39,072 bases of DNA, from positions 1-39,072 of the forward strand of contig JANQFE010000125.1 of the NCBI GenBank assembly GCA_028278025.1, given 5' to 3'. A model generated the notes under the pieces. The model ran no database searches, had not been told where the DNA came from, and saw only the letters and a list, made by a program, of their open reading frames with translations. The number at the start of each line of letters is the position of its first letter. Positions within the stretch are counted from its first letter, which is position 1. Position numbers and translations under genes: made by a program. Below are positions 1 through 7,837 of this stretch, piece by piece. The DNA comes from Thermodesulfobacteriota bacterium (GTDB lineage Bacteria > Desulfobacterota > WTBG01 > CAIYCZ01 > CAIRTM01).

Positions 1-14
1 GCTAGTTTTTTCAT
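1..14 (-). CDS. 5' end of an unidentified gene running off the window
   Basis: An ATG (complement of 12-14) follows a very strong Shine-Dalgarno sequence, AAAGGAGG (complement of 22-29), at normal spacing. The visible codons read MKKL, typical of the start of a signal peptide or a lysine-rich N-terminus. Only four codons lie inside the window, so the product cannot be identified. The leader just upstream holds a palindromic promoter-like element. Confidence 0.55.
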
Positions 15-78
15 GGGCTGGCCTCCTTTAAAAGTTTATATTTGACCTGGGTGCTATTATAGCACCCAGGGCCAGCCC
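15..78 (-). promoter_or_regulatory. Palindromic promoter/leader of the leftward gene at the window edge
   Basis: Positions 46-56 and 60-70 form a perfect 11-bp inverted repeat (CCTGGGTGCTA, 3-nt spacer). Read on the minus strand its centre is TGCTATAAT, an extended -10 box. A second perfect 9-bp pair, GGGCTGGCC at 15-23 and GGCCAGCCC at 70-78, encloses it and overlaps the edge of the Shine-Dalgarno sequence. The element could be an operator over the -10 box, or a leader that folds over the ribosome binding site. I see no U-tract, so it is not a simple terminator. Confidence 0.45.
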
Positions 79-183
79 GTTTCATATGATCTAAAGTTAT
101 TTATTTGTCGGTTGATGTTTGGTATTCACTTTACGATTAACGCGTCTCGTTTTACGTTCTTTATCCTTATTATTGATTAGTAT

Positions 184-276
184 TATTAGACCGGATTAAC
201 TGGATGAACAGGATGTTGTTTTCATCATGGCTACTGCCATGTTGAAAAATCATGTCAATCCTGTATATCCTGTCAG
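184..276. repeat. Dispersed hairpin repeat R2, copy 1
   Basis: About 92 nt. The outer arms are imperfectly complementary (GACCGGATTAAC and, at the other end, ATATCCTGTC). The inner hairpin is TTTTCATCATGGC (219-231), a TACT loop and GCCATGTTGAAAA (236-248). A second copy lies at 34451-34543. The stem differs between copies by a compensating C-G to T-A change, so the fold is conserved rather than the bases alone. A partial arm lies at 9117-9145. Confidence 0.75.
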
Positions 277-301
277 GAATAATCAGCAATAATTTTTCTC
301 A

Positions 302-1141
302 TCACTCGTTGCTCAGCACTTTATCGGGCATTCCTGGATATGCAGCTTTCAGAAAACAGAATTTTTGAGTGGCCGGGCTCCAGCGTTTCTTTTCAGCGAT
401 CAGACTCATAAAAAGCTCTCCATCCTTTATCAACGTTCCACCCATTACATCAACACCGCGCTTAAAAAGCGGATCGGGGAAATAGCCGGCAGTCGGACCA
501 ATGATTGACACTTTTGCATCATCCGGGCAGTTGGCAAGAATTTCATCAAGGGTATCATTCAGCACCGTGGCGCTGGTACACAGAACTTTGTTACAGCCGT
601 GCAGCCCTGCAGGGTCAAGGCTTATATGCAGATTGGGGAATTGCTGGATGTATTTTTCCTGTTTTTCAATGATTGTAAGTGAGGCCTGGGCCTCTTCAAC
701 TATTTTAATTAACGGTGAAAAAAATCCAACCATACCGACCCGGTCAGCCTGCTCTATTGAAAGCAGTCCCAGTGAATCGGTTGCTGAGTCAACGGGAAAA
801 TCGGTCAGCTTTATTACATGCTGACATACGGCATTGAGTGCTGCCAGGCTGAGCATGTTTTCTATGGGATCATCACTGCCGAACAGACAGGCAAAATCCC
901 GGGGAGACTTTCCAATAAAACCGGCAGGCTTCAGGGACAAATAGTGCTCCATCATGTCATCCGGCAAAAGCACATAGCTGACCCCGACGGTGCCGTCTGC
1001 CAGCATAAGCGCCATAAATTCGGATTCTTTGGGCTGTCCGCCTTTATAAAAAGGAGGGAAAAAGATTTTCTCAATGGGGGGAGCAGCAAACTGTGAGGTC
1101 AGCCTGCTCACCATATCCCTGAATTCATCCCTAAGGCTCAT
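302..1141 (-). CDS. DUF364 (Rossmann-like, putative metal-chelation) protein
   Basis: The 279-residue protein has the DUF4213/DUF364 layout. The N-terminal half contains an enolase-N-like segment. The C-terminal half has the family's SIIGPTAGYFPDPLFKRGVD stretch, followed by the GG(T) turn near residue 235. The family is linked in the literature to metal or cofactor handling, but no reaction is established. It is the last gene of a leftward cluster and overlaps the ferredoxin gene by 4 nt (ATGA), so the two are translationally coupled. Together with the HD protein and Hcp upstream this suggests a role in iron-sulfur or metal homeostasis, which is inference. Confidence 0.7.
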   Translation of the reverse strand: MSLRDEFRDMVSRLTSQFAAPPIEKIFFPPFYKGGQPKESEFMALMLADGTVGVSYVLLPDDMMEHYLSLKPAGFIGKSPRDFACLFGSDDPIENMLSLAALNAVCQHVIKLTDFPVDSATDSLGLLSIEQADRVGMVGFFSPLIKIVEEAQASLTIIEKQEKYIQQFPNLHISLDPAGLHGCNKVLCTSATVLNDTLDEILANCPDDAKVSIIGPTAGYFPDPLFKRGVDVMGGTLIKDGELFMSLIAEKKRWSPATQKFCFLKAAYPGMPDKVLSNE

Positions 1142-1860
1142 GCGGCGTTCTTTTCTCTCTTAATGATTTCACCTTTGATGCTGATGGTGACGATTTCAAG
1201 AGGAACTTTGACTGCGGCGGTTTTCAAGGCCTCCCTGACGATTGCCTCCATACCATGACAGCAGGGTACTTCCATAACCACGACGGTTACCTGTTTCAGG
1301 CCAGCCTGTTTGAAGATGGCAGTGAATTTATCTTTGTATAATTCCCGGTCATCAAATTTGGGACACCCCATTAGAAGGGTTTTACCTTGTATGAATTCCT
1401 GGTGGAAACCGGGGTATGCAACGGCAGTGCAGTCTGCAATGACCACCAGCTCTGAGCCGTGCAAGAACGGCGCTTCAGGGGGCACCAATCTGATCTGGAT
1501 GGGCCAGTGACCGAGGGCGGAACGGGGGACAGCTTGCCGGTCAGGAGCGGGTTCATCGGCAAAGGTATGAAGCCGGGCAGACGGACACATATTGACAGGG
1601 GTTTCCTGTGGGGGATGATCTTCCAGGTGTTGGGCAACTGCTTCTTCATCAAACTCATCTGCTTCACGCTCCACAATGCTTAAAGCCCCTTGCGGACATT
1701 CACCGAGACAGGCGCCCAGCCCGTCACAGAATTTTTCAGCCAGTACTTTTGCCTTACCATCTATCACTTCAATTGCTCCTTCGGCACAGGCCGGCACGCA
1801 CATACCGCACCCGTCACAGAGCTCTTCATCTATTTCTATGATTTTACGATTTATCTTCAT
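1138..1860 (-). CDS. ATP-independent 4Fe-4S ferredoxin-like protein
   Basis: 240 residues. The N-terminus has a classical CDGCGMCVPACAEG cluster motif (C15, C18, C21, C25). A second, altered motif follows, CDGLGACLGECP (C45, C51, C55), in which the usual second cysteine is leucine. This altered second motif recurs in this stand-alone ferredoxin family. The C-terminal domain (about 115-240) has further cysteines in GCPKFDD and PCCHGM, possible extra metal ligands. A GAGGTG ribosome site precedes the ATG. The gene is 28 nt downstream of the HD protein gene and overlaps the DUF364 gene by 4 nt, so the three are probably one operon. It is likely a cytoplasmic electron carrier for a partner encoded nearby; the partner is unknown. 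Confidence 0.75.
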   Translation of the reverse strand: MKINRKIIEIDEELCDGCGMCVPACAEGAIEVIDGKAKVLAEKFCDGLGACLGECPQGALSIVEREADEFDEEAVAQHLEDHPPQETPVNMCPSARLHTFADEPAPDRQAVPRSALGHWPIQIRLVPPEAPFLHGSELVVIADCTAVAYPGFHQEFIQGKTLLMGCPKFDDRELYKDKFTAIFKQAGLKQVTVVVMEVPCCHGMEAIVREALKTAAVKVPLEIVTISIKGEIIKREKNAA

Positions 1861-1888
1861 AATAACACCTCATCATAAGTGCCTGAAA

Positions 1889-2626
1889 TCAAAATGCTTC
1901 CAGCTGAAATACGCTACGTGCAATCCTTTTACCGGTTTCTGTAAAAAACCGCTCATTAATCAGTTCGTTGAGCTTTTCCTGCTCAAAGGGTTTTTCTTTA
2001 TGGGCGTCCTCCAGGTTCACCAGCAGGTCGGCATCAGAGAGAATCTTGAAGTTATTGGTTTCCTCCGGGCGGGGGCTGTGGTGATGGCCCACGATATCAC
2101 AGACCTCATCAATCAGTTTTGGATCAGCCTCAAATTTTTCAAGTATCTCTCTGGCAATCGGCGGGCCCAGCTCTTCCTGGTACCGGGCGGCAGAGCTGTT
2201 ATAGCGCTTTTCTGCCTCCCTGATGCCGATGTCATGCAGGTAAGCTGAAATCAAAACTACCGCAATAGAGCCTTTTTCTGCCTGTATGATTTTTTCTGCA
2301 TAGCGGGCTACCTTCATGGCATGGCCGATACGCTTAAAATCAGTGCCGAAATAGCGCTTCATCTCAACGGCTACCCGGTCCTTAAGAAGATTCTTCCTCT
2401 CCGCCAGCAGTTCAGGCGGCATTTCCTGCAGGCACTGGTCAGCGTATTGACAGTAGCCGGCGCAGCCAAAATCAAGCCTGGGGTTTAAAACCCTCTTGCC
2501 GCAGTTTTTACACCTGCGGGTCGAATCATCTTTGAAAAATTCTACGATTTTGCCGCACTGGGGGCACGGCGCTTCGTAAATATCGCCGGGCCTCCAGTAG
2601 CGGGTATCCTGGCCGGGACATTTCAT
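1889..2626 (-). CDS. HD-domain phosphohydrolase with N-terminal zinc ribbon
   Basis: The start is taken at MKCPGQ (complement of 2624-2626), which has GGAG at 6-nt spacing. A TTG 15 nt upstream is less likely. The product is 245 residues. Residues 1-65 hold cysteine pairs (CPQCGK, CKNCGK, CAGYCQYADQC) that look like one or two zinc or iron sites. Residues about 105-190 form the HD domain, with H in HAMKVA, the HD pair in AYLHDIG and the GHHH motif. HD proteins hydrolyse phosphate mono- or diesters, often nucleotides; the substrate is unknown here. The gene lies between hcp and the ferredoxin gene, all leftward, so a link to nitrosative or redox stress is plausible. Confidence 0.75.
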   Translation of the reverse strand: MKCPGQDTRYWRPGDIYEAPCPQCGKIVEFFKDDSTRRCKNCGKRVLNPRLDFGCAGYCQYADQCLQEMPPELLAERKNLLKDRVAVEMKRYFGTDFKRIGHAMKVARYAEKIIQAEKGSIAVVLISAYLHDIGIREAEKRYNSSAARYQEELGPPIAREILEKFEADPKLIDEVCDIVGHHHSPRPEETNNFKILSDADLLVNLEDAHKEKPFEQEKLNELINERFFTETGKRIARSVFQLEAF

Positions 2627-2748
2627 GTTGTGCTCCAGCAAAGATTAAGTATTTTATTTGTTTTTCCATGTTTGCATCATCTTATTTATAACACATCATT
2701 ACCCATGTTATATAATCCCAGAGTAATAGCTTACCAGCTTGCAAGCTA

Positions 2749-4392
2749 TCAGCCAAGTATTGCTTTCAAATCCTCATCAGGCGTGCTGATGGGTTTTATG
2801 TCAAATGTCTTCACCAGCGTATCAAGGATAGCGGGTGTAATAAAAGCCGGCAGGGACGGGCCCAGCCGTATATCCTTAATTCCCAGGTGCAGCAGGCTCA
2901 GCAGGATTGCCACTGCTTTTTGCTCATACCAGGACAGTACCAGAGAGAGCGGTAAATCATTGACACCGCATTCAAACGCATTTGCCAGTGCTACGGCAAT
3001 CTGCACGGCGGAAAACGCATCGTTGCACTGGCCCACATCCAGCAGGCGCGGTATACCGCCGATATCACCCAGGTCTTTATCAAAAAAGCGGAACTTGCCG
3101 CAGGCCAGTGTCAGGACCACGCAGTCCTCAGGCACTTTTTCAACAAACTCGGTATAGTAATTGCGGCCCGGTTTGGCTCCGTCGCAGCCCGCAACCAGAA
3201 AGAAGTGGCGGATAGCCTTATTCTTCACGGCCTCAATCACTGTACCGGCAACGCCCATGACGGCGTTGCGCCCAAAGCCTACCATGACCGACTTACCGTT
3301 TGAATCCTCAGAAAACCCCGGCAGCGCCAGGGCCTTTTCAATGACCGGGGTAAAATCCTTATCGGCTACATGGACGGCTCCGGGCCAGCCGACCAGCCCG
3401 GCTGTAAAAATATTATCCTTGTAGGAGTCTGCCGGTTTTTGAATGCAGTTGGTGGTCATAAGGATTGCACCGGGGAATGCTTCAAACTCTTTTTTCTGAT
3501 TTTGCCAGGCAGTCCCGTAATGTCCATACAGGTGGCTGTATTTTTTCAGCTCAGGATAACCGTGGCAGGGCAGCATTTCACCATGAGTATACACGGTAAT
3601 GCCTTTCCCTTCGGTCTGCTTGAGCAGCTCTTCCAAATCCTTGAGGTCATGACCGGAAACAAGGATTGCTTTGCCTTGCTTTGTTCCCAGGGGAACCTTG
3701 GTCGGTACCGGATGGCCATAGGTTGCAGTATTGCCGGCATCCAGCAGCTCCATGGTTTTAAGATTGATTTCACCGCATTTGAGAACCAGATTGACCCAGT
3801 CATCCGCAGAAAGATCCTTATTGAAGGGAGCCGCCAGGGCTTCATGGATGAAGGTGTATACGGCATCGTCTTCCTGGCCAAGAATAAAAGCGTGATTGGC
3901 ATATGCGGCAACCCCCTTGATCCCGAAAAGCAGGATGTGCTGCAGTGACAAAACATCAGGGTTAACAGCTGAATCGGCTTTAAGTCCCGCGACTTCAGCC
4001 TGCTTGAGCAGATCTTCTATTGACGGGGCGGGAGTGAAGGTGGCGGCATCCATGGTAAAACTCGTAACACCGCCGGCCGTGACAATTTTTGCTTTAAGGC
4101 TTTCCCGCAGCTCAACAGCACGATTAATGAGGGGCCGGAATCGCTCCGGATCAAAATTTACATTTGTTAATGTTGCAAAAAGGGCCTCACAGGTAAACCG
4201 GTTCACTTCATTATCTTTTACGCCGACCTTGATTCCCTCCAGTGCATGCAGGGAAAGCCCCCTTAGCGCATACACCAATACATCCTGCAGGGCTGCTGTT
4301 TCCGGTGTTTTGCCGCATACCCCACCCTTTGTACAGGCTTCGCCCCTGGCTGTCTGTTCGCACTGATAACAAAACATACTTTGCTGACTCAT
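2749..4392 (-). CDS. hcp: Hydroxylamine reductase / hybrid cluster protein, class I
   Basis: The 547-residue length matches class I Hcp. The N-terminal cysteines C8-x2-C11-x8-C20-x5-C26 match the [4Fe-4S] spacing of the class I (Desulfovibrio-type) enzymes rather than the enterobacterial [2Fe-2S] spacing. The hybrid-cluster signatures follow, including GCDGAKPGRNYY, the ACGKFRF cysteine, GQCNDAFSA and the SWYEQKAV glutamate region. Hcp is a cytoplasmic nitric oxide or hydroxylamine reductase acting in nitrosative stress. It is the first gene of a leftward cluster (HD protein, ferredoxin, DUF364). A perfect TTGAC-N4-GTCAA palindrome lies 108 nt upstream of the start. The downstream ferredoxin could be its electron donor, which is inference. 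Confidence 0.95.
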   Translation of the reverse strand: MSQQSMFCYQCEQTARGEACTKGGVCGKTPETAALQDVLVYALRGLSLHALEGIKVGVKDNEVNRFTCEALFATLTNVNFDPERFRPLINRAVELRESLKAKIVTAGGVTSFTMDAATFTPAPSIEDLLKQAEVAGLKADSAVNPDVLSLQHILLFGIKGVAAYANHAFILGQEDDAVYTFIHEALAAPFNKDLSADDWVNLVLKCGEINLKTMELLDAGNTATYGHPVPTKVPLGTKQGKAILVSGHDLKDLEELLKQTEGKGITVYTHGEMLPCHGYPELKKYSHLYGHYGTAWQNQKKEFEAFPGAILMTTNCIQKPADSYKDNIFTAGLVGWPGAVHVADKDFTPVIEKALALPGFSEDSNGKSVMVGFGRNAVMGVAGTVIEAVKNKAIRHFFLVAGCDGAKPGRNYYTEFVEKVPEDCVVLTLACGKFRFFDKDLGDIGGIPRLLDVGQCNDAFSAVQIAVALANAFECGVNDLPLSLVLSWYEQKAVAILLSLLHLGIKDIRLGPSLPAFITPAILDTLVKTFDIKPISTPDEDLKAILG

Positions 4393-4455
4393 CTTGCATC
4401 CTCCTCTATCGGTTTGTTTTCTTTTGCTAAAGGATCACGGCCCTTTGCTTGTTCT

Positions 4456-4478
4456 ATTGTAATCTACTTTACAATCTA
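4456..4478 (-). promoter_or_regulatory. hcp -10 box overlapped by a second palindrome
   Basis: On the minus strand TAGATT (complement of 4473-4478) is a reasonable -10 box. It predicts a start near 4466, about 41 nt from the centre of the FNR-type palindrome at 4501-4514, as in class II activation. An independent inverted repeat, ATTGTAA-N6-TTACAAT (4456-4475), covers the predicted start point and could bind a second regulator. Confidence 0.4.
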
Positions 4479-4500
4479 GCACGGTAAGGTCATGTGCTCA

Positions 4501-4514
4501 TTGACTTATGTCAA
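4501..4514. promoter_or_regulatory. Crp/FNR-type operator upstream of hcp
   Basis: TTGACTTATGTCAA is a dyad of TTGAC half-sites, 108 nt upstream of the hcp start codon. The same core recurs at 10821-10834 and 13436-13449. The half-site resembles the TTGAT of FNR and DNR proteins with the last base changed, as expected for HcpR/DNR-like members. Confidence 0.75.
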
Positions 4515-4592
4515 AACCTATTGAGAAAACTGTTTTATTTTATCATTACAGTAAAATAAAAAACCCGACTTGCAGCCGTTCTTAAACCTTAA

Positions 4593-4806
4593 TTAACCGC
4601 AGACGGACGCCGACTAACGCAGACATTCTCAGCGGACGACCTGTCCGCTGAGAAAATGCAATCACTTTGTGATGAAAACAGCATTTTATAAGAAGTTACA
4701 GTATGTTAATATTAATATATCATACCACCGCTTACCTGAAAGGACATGGAAGGTTTTTCTCCCGCAGCGTCGCGGGAGAAAAAAGTCTGCGTACTTCTGC
4801 GGTTAA
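4593..4806. repeat. Structured dispersed repeat R1, copy A
   Basis: 214 bp bounded by perfect 11-bp terminal inverted repeats (TTAACCGCAGA / TCTGCGGTTAA). Inside are a 12-bp hairpin around 4626-4654 (TTCTCAGCGGAC, loop, GTCCGCTGAGAA), a small ATCAC/GTGAT hairpin, a degraded GGCCT/AGGCC hairpin and a long hairpin around CTCCCGC-N6-GCGGGAG. It fills most of the gap between mobB and hcp. I see no coding sequence here. Confidence 0.85.
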
Positions 4807-4845
4807 TTTTATAAACTCACGACCTATGGACGAGGATAATTTTTG
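4807..4845. repeat. Short dispersed motif R3, copy 1
   Basis: The stretch TTTTATAAACTCACG, followed by a short hairpin (CTATGG with flanking C/G arms) and GATAATT, recurs at 24565-24603. Both copies lie just downstream of the stop codon of a leftward gene (mobB here). On the minus strand each gives a weak GC hairpin followed by TTTATAAAA, so a terminator role is possible. Confidence 0.45.
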
Positions 4846-4850
4846 TCTAT

Positions 4851-5366
4851 CTATATATGCTCAGGGGGTGTGATGTTCAGCTTGTCGCAAATCCAGGCAA
4901 CCAGTTTGTCAATTTCATCAAAGGAAAAATGCGGGACCGGAAAGGGGGGCCGGGCATCAGTAACAAGGGCGTCTACAGAGTAAACAGGGTCCTTATATAA
5001 GGGGGTCTTGGGATTTTCCACCCGGTAGACCTCAACCTTTAAGCCGGGCAGTTGCTTGAAGCCTTCAATGATCAGCAGGTCATAGTCAGCAAACCATTTT
5101 TGCTTGATCTGCTCTATGTTAATAGCAGGAGGTGCTCCTGAAAATATCCCCATTTCAGTATCCGACAACACCATTACCTGTTCGGCGCCGGCCTGGCGGT
5201 GTGTCCATGAATCCTTGCCTGGATGATCAAAGCTCTGAGCGTGGTGAGTATGTTTAAGCGTTCCCACCCGAAGATTCAATTTTATAAATTCCGGGATTAA
5301 GCGGGTAATCAGACCGGTTTTGCCGGATCCGGATCTGCCCACAAATGAGATAGTTTTACAAGCCAT
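4851..5366 (-). CDS. mobB: Molybdopterin-guanine dinucleotide biosynthesis adaptor protein
   Basis: The 171-residue length is normal for MobB. It has a Walker A P-loop near the N-terminus (GRSGSGKT, residues 10-17), the family's TLKHTHH segment, and the D-HRQAGAEQVMV and LLIIEGFK (Walker B-like) motifs. MobB binds GTP and assists MobA in attaching GMP to molybdopterin to make the guanine dinucleotide cofactor. It stands alone between two repeat copies, with a weak ribosome site. No molybdopterin-dinucleotide enzyme is visible in the window. The AORs here use a tungsten or molybdenum bis-pterin cofactor, so the client enzymes are probably encoded elsewhere. Confidence 0.92.
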   Translation of the reverse strand: MACKTISFVGRSGSGKTGLITRLIPEFIKLNLRVGTLKHTHHAQSFDHPGKDSWTHRQAGAEQVMVLSDTEMGIFSGAPPAINIEQIKQKWFADYDLLIIEGFKQLPGLKVEVYRVENPKTPLYKDPVYSVDALVTDARPPFPVPHFSFDEIDKLVAWICDKLNITPPEHI

Positions 5367-5446
5367 TGTACAATTTCTGTTTTTCTGATTATTAACGTAT
5401 CTTTTATATTACCATCTTTTGTGCATATTGCAGCATCTTTTTATTA

Positions 5447-5671
5447 TTGACTGCAGACCGGCACAGACTAACGCTGACGTTCTCAGCGGACGACCTGTCC
5501 ACTGAAAAGGTGCAATCGCTTTGCGATATAAGAACAGTTTTGCTTGGAAAATTGGAGGGCTTATAGCCTGGGTTTTGTTTTATGCCCTGGCCTGAAAGGC
5601 CATGAGGTTTTTGCTTCTGCAATGTCGCGGGAACAAAAGGTCCGCGACCATCTGCGTACTTCTGCGGTTAA
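5447..5671. repeat. Structured dispersed repeat R1, copy B
   Basis: About 225 bp, the most diverged copy. Its left end reads ATTGACTGCAGAC instead of TTAACCGCAGAC; its right end is intact (TCTGCGGTTAA). The small hairpin reads ATCGC/GCGAT where other copies have ATCAC/GTGAT, a compensating change that keeps the pairing. It occupies the mobB-side gap 5367-5794; no gene is seen there. Confidence 0.8.
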
Positions 5672-5794
5672 TTTGAGTTATAAAAATTTTTCCATCACCG
5701 ATCTCCTCCGTGCCATGTTTTGCTGTATTGGTGGTGTCGACCGTAATATGCACAAACGCATCATTGACTGCAATGTCAAGGCGTACTTTGGGGA

Positions 5795-6244
5795 TCAGGT
5801 ATCCAGAGATAGTGTATCTGCTGCTTGGCAGATTTTTTCATAAAACACATCAGGGGTCATGTCGGCCAACAGGCTGCCATGGAGTTCGGCTAGTGCAGGT
5901 GTGGCAGCATCGCCATAGTTGATGGCGGCCGCCATATATGCAACTACCAGATACAAAAACTGTGGCTGGTTGCTCAGGAGAGGGTCCACATGCAGCAGGC
6001 ACTGCTTGCCATGGGCATCGTCACGGTAAAACGGTTGTGCACATTGATGGGACTCAAGGCCTGTCCGTTCAAAAACGATTTCGGTTGGATAGCGCAGGCA
6101 TTCTTTGTCAGTTAAAAACCTGTGCAGGTTTTCCGGTGTGAGAGGCCCACCCAGTCTGTTTTTAGCACGCTGAGCTGCCATGCGGGCATGTTCAATAAGG
6201 GCTTCATCCAGTGAATTGACAGTATCACCTGTTGAAGTAACCAT
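5795..6244 (-). CDS. Protein of unknown function, 149 residues
   Basis: I do not recognise this protein. It is soluble, with no signal peptide or membrane span, and mostly helical in appearance. It has two cysteines (DKEC and SHQCAQP) and conserved-looking acidic and aromatic residues near the C-terminus (MTPDVFYEKICQ). It stands alone, leftward, between a repeat and the octahaem cytochrome gene. An inverted repeat, TAGTGC-N7-GCACTA (6259-6277), lies 15 nt upstream of its start and may be an operator. Confidence 0.6.
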   Translation of the reverse strand: MVTSTGDTVNSLDEALIEHARMAAQRAKNRLGGPLTPENLHRFLTDKECLRYPTEIVFERTGLESHQCAQPFYRDDAHGKQCLLHVDPLLSNQPQFLYLVVAYMAAAINYGDAATPALAELHGSLLADMTPDVFYEKICQAADTLSLDT

Positions 6245-6258
6245 GAATATACTTACTG

Positions 6259-6277
6259 TAGTGCCTAAAGTGCACTA
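6259..6277. promoter_or_regulatory. Inverted repeat upstream of the unknown gene
   Basis: TAGTGC-N7-GCACTA, a 6-bp perfect dyad immediately upstream of the start codon at 6244. It is a candidate operator only; no matching site was noticed elsewhere in the window. Confidence 0.3.
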
Positions 6278-6360
6278 AAATTGTCTAACTGCTATAGGCA
6301 TTCAGTTTTTTTATGTTGAGCATCTCGTTACTCATTACTCGGAACTCATAAATTAGCAAC

Positions 6361-7743
6361 CTATTTATTTAAATACCACTTGTGATTCTTACTGTTAAGG
6401 AGTTTGTCTATGGCTGTCTGCAGTTTTTTAGCGGCCTCTTTTTTGGCGGCATTTTTTGAGTGCAGTCCTTCTTCAACCAGCTCCTCCAGCTCCGGCAGCA
6501 GCTCATGGTAAAAGTTCTTGGCAATATCATAGGTGCCGTGCCAGTGGGTATAGTCCGGGCCCATCATGGCAGCGCCGTGCCGTGCGCGGCGACCCTCGTG
6601 GTGCCAGAGTTCAAACCAGATAAAATCAATCTTGTTGGCGAATTTGGCTGGTTTCAGTAATGGTTTGGCCAGCGCCATGAGCTCTTTACCCGGCTTGGCA
6701 AATTTTTCATGATAGAGCTCAATCAGGGCATCATACTGCTGATAAAATGAAACTACATAGTCATCCCCGTGACAGTTAAGACAAACATCCTTCATATTAT
6801 TGCGGCGTGTTTGCCAGTTCACATTAGCTCCGGGAAGTCCTAATTTTGCGTCTGACTTTTCAGGGCGGACAGAAATAGGAGGACGGTTATTCCAGCTGAT
6901 GCGCATACCGATATCATGGGTAACCGGCTGGGTTTTGGTGGCCGACATATGACAGGTAGCACACGTGGGAGCAACATCATAGTCTTCTCCCACAATCCAT
7001 TTTGGTTGGTCAAGATTCATTTTGTCCATATTGGCCCGGAAGGTGAATCCATGTTTGGACTCATTGTAAACTTCAAGCTGGGGATGGTCAGGGCCCATAT
7101 GGCATTTGCCGCAGGTATCAGGATAACGGGCCTGAGCTGCGGAAAAAATATGGCGTGAATGGCAGGACGTGCAGGCCCCTTCAGTTCCATCAGGATTAAT
7201 CCTGCCGATACCTGTGTTGGGCCAGGTGGCCGGATCAAGCTTGCCGCCGGTGAGTACCTTGACCTTGCTGCCGTGGCATTGCCAGCATCCGCTCACTGCC
7301 GCGGCAGAGTTGCCCTCGGGAAACGCAGGGGTTTTAAATTCCCGGTTACCCTCAACAACTTCAGCCAGGCGATTATCAAGCGAGCCGATAATTGCACCGC
7401 CTTTGGCATGGTGTGATGAAGCAAATTCATCGGTTTCTTTTTCATGGCAGCGGGCACAATCCCGCGGGCTGACAATAATTGAGATGATCTGGCCTTCATG
7501 CTCCAGGGCATCCGGGTCATCGGGCTCGGCTTTGTGGCATTCAAAACAACCCACATTTGCACGGAAGTGCCTGCTTTGGCCCCACTGCTCATAAATGGCA
7601 GGAGATTCCTTTTTATGACACTCGATACACTTTATTGATTCCGGTAAAAGCTCAGCAGGGGTATAACCGGCCAGAGCCTGCCCATATATGGCCGCGAAGA
7701 CCACCAGAACTGCAATTGTAAATTTCGTGTAGTTTGTACTCAT
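6361..7743 (-). CDS. Octahaem cytochrome c, hydroxylamine oxidoreductase family
   Basis: 460 residues with an N-terminal signal peptide (about 1-26) and eight CxxCH haem sites at residues 39, 66, 96, 153, 191, 211, 261 and 321. The C-terminal helical part has EGRRARHGAAMMGPDYTHWH (about 383-402), the family signature. Family members either oxidise hydroxylamine or hydrazine, or run in reverse to reduce nitrite or hydroxylamine to ammonium. The oxidative enzymes form a P460 haem through a tyrosine cross-link; whether the tyrosine of PDYTHWHG is that residue needs an alignment. It is the last gene of a leftward operon with an NrfD-type membrane subunit and an NrfC-type ferredoxin. That would couple it to the quinone pool and favours the reductive direction (inference). 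Periplasmic. Confidence 0.88.
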   Translation of the reverse strand: MSTNYTKFTIAVLVVFAAIYGQALAGYTPAELLPESIKCIECHKKESPAIYEQWGQSRHFRANVGCFECHKAEPDDPDALEHEGQIISIIVSPRDCARCHEKETDEFASSHHAKGGAIIGSLDNRLAEVVEGNREFKTPAFPEGNSAAAVSGCWQCHGSKVKVLTGGKLDPATWPNTGIGRINPDGTEGACTSCHSRHIFSAAQARYPDTCGKCHMGPDHPQLEVYNESKHGFTFRANMDKMNLDQPKWIVGEDYDVAPTCATCHMSATKTQPVTHDIGMRISWNNRPPISVRPEKSDAKLGLPGANVNWQTRRNNMKDVCLNCHGDDYVVSFYQQYDALIELYHEKFAKPGKELMALAKPLLKPAKFANKIDFIWFELWHHEGRRARHGAAMMGPDYTHWHGTYDIAKNFYHELLPELEELVEEGLHSKNAAKKEAAKKLQTAIDKLLNSKNHKWYLNK

Positions 7744-7837
7744 AGGATCCTCCTAGCGAATATGTTTTGGTTTTTTGAGTTGATGTGCTGCAGGTCCTAT
7801 AAACCGGACAGGCAGCAAGCACTTATAAGCCTGACTC

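Noticed and set aside
46..70. Intrinsic terminator for the DUF364 operon
   Set aside because: The hairpin is strong but has no U-tract on the relevant strand and contains a -10 box for the leftward gene; a regulatory role fits better.
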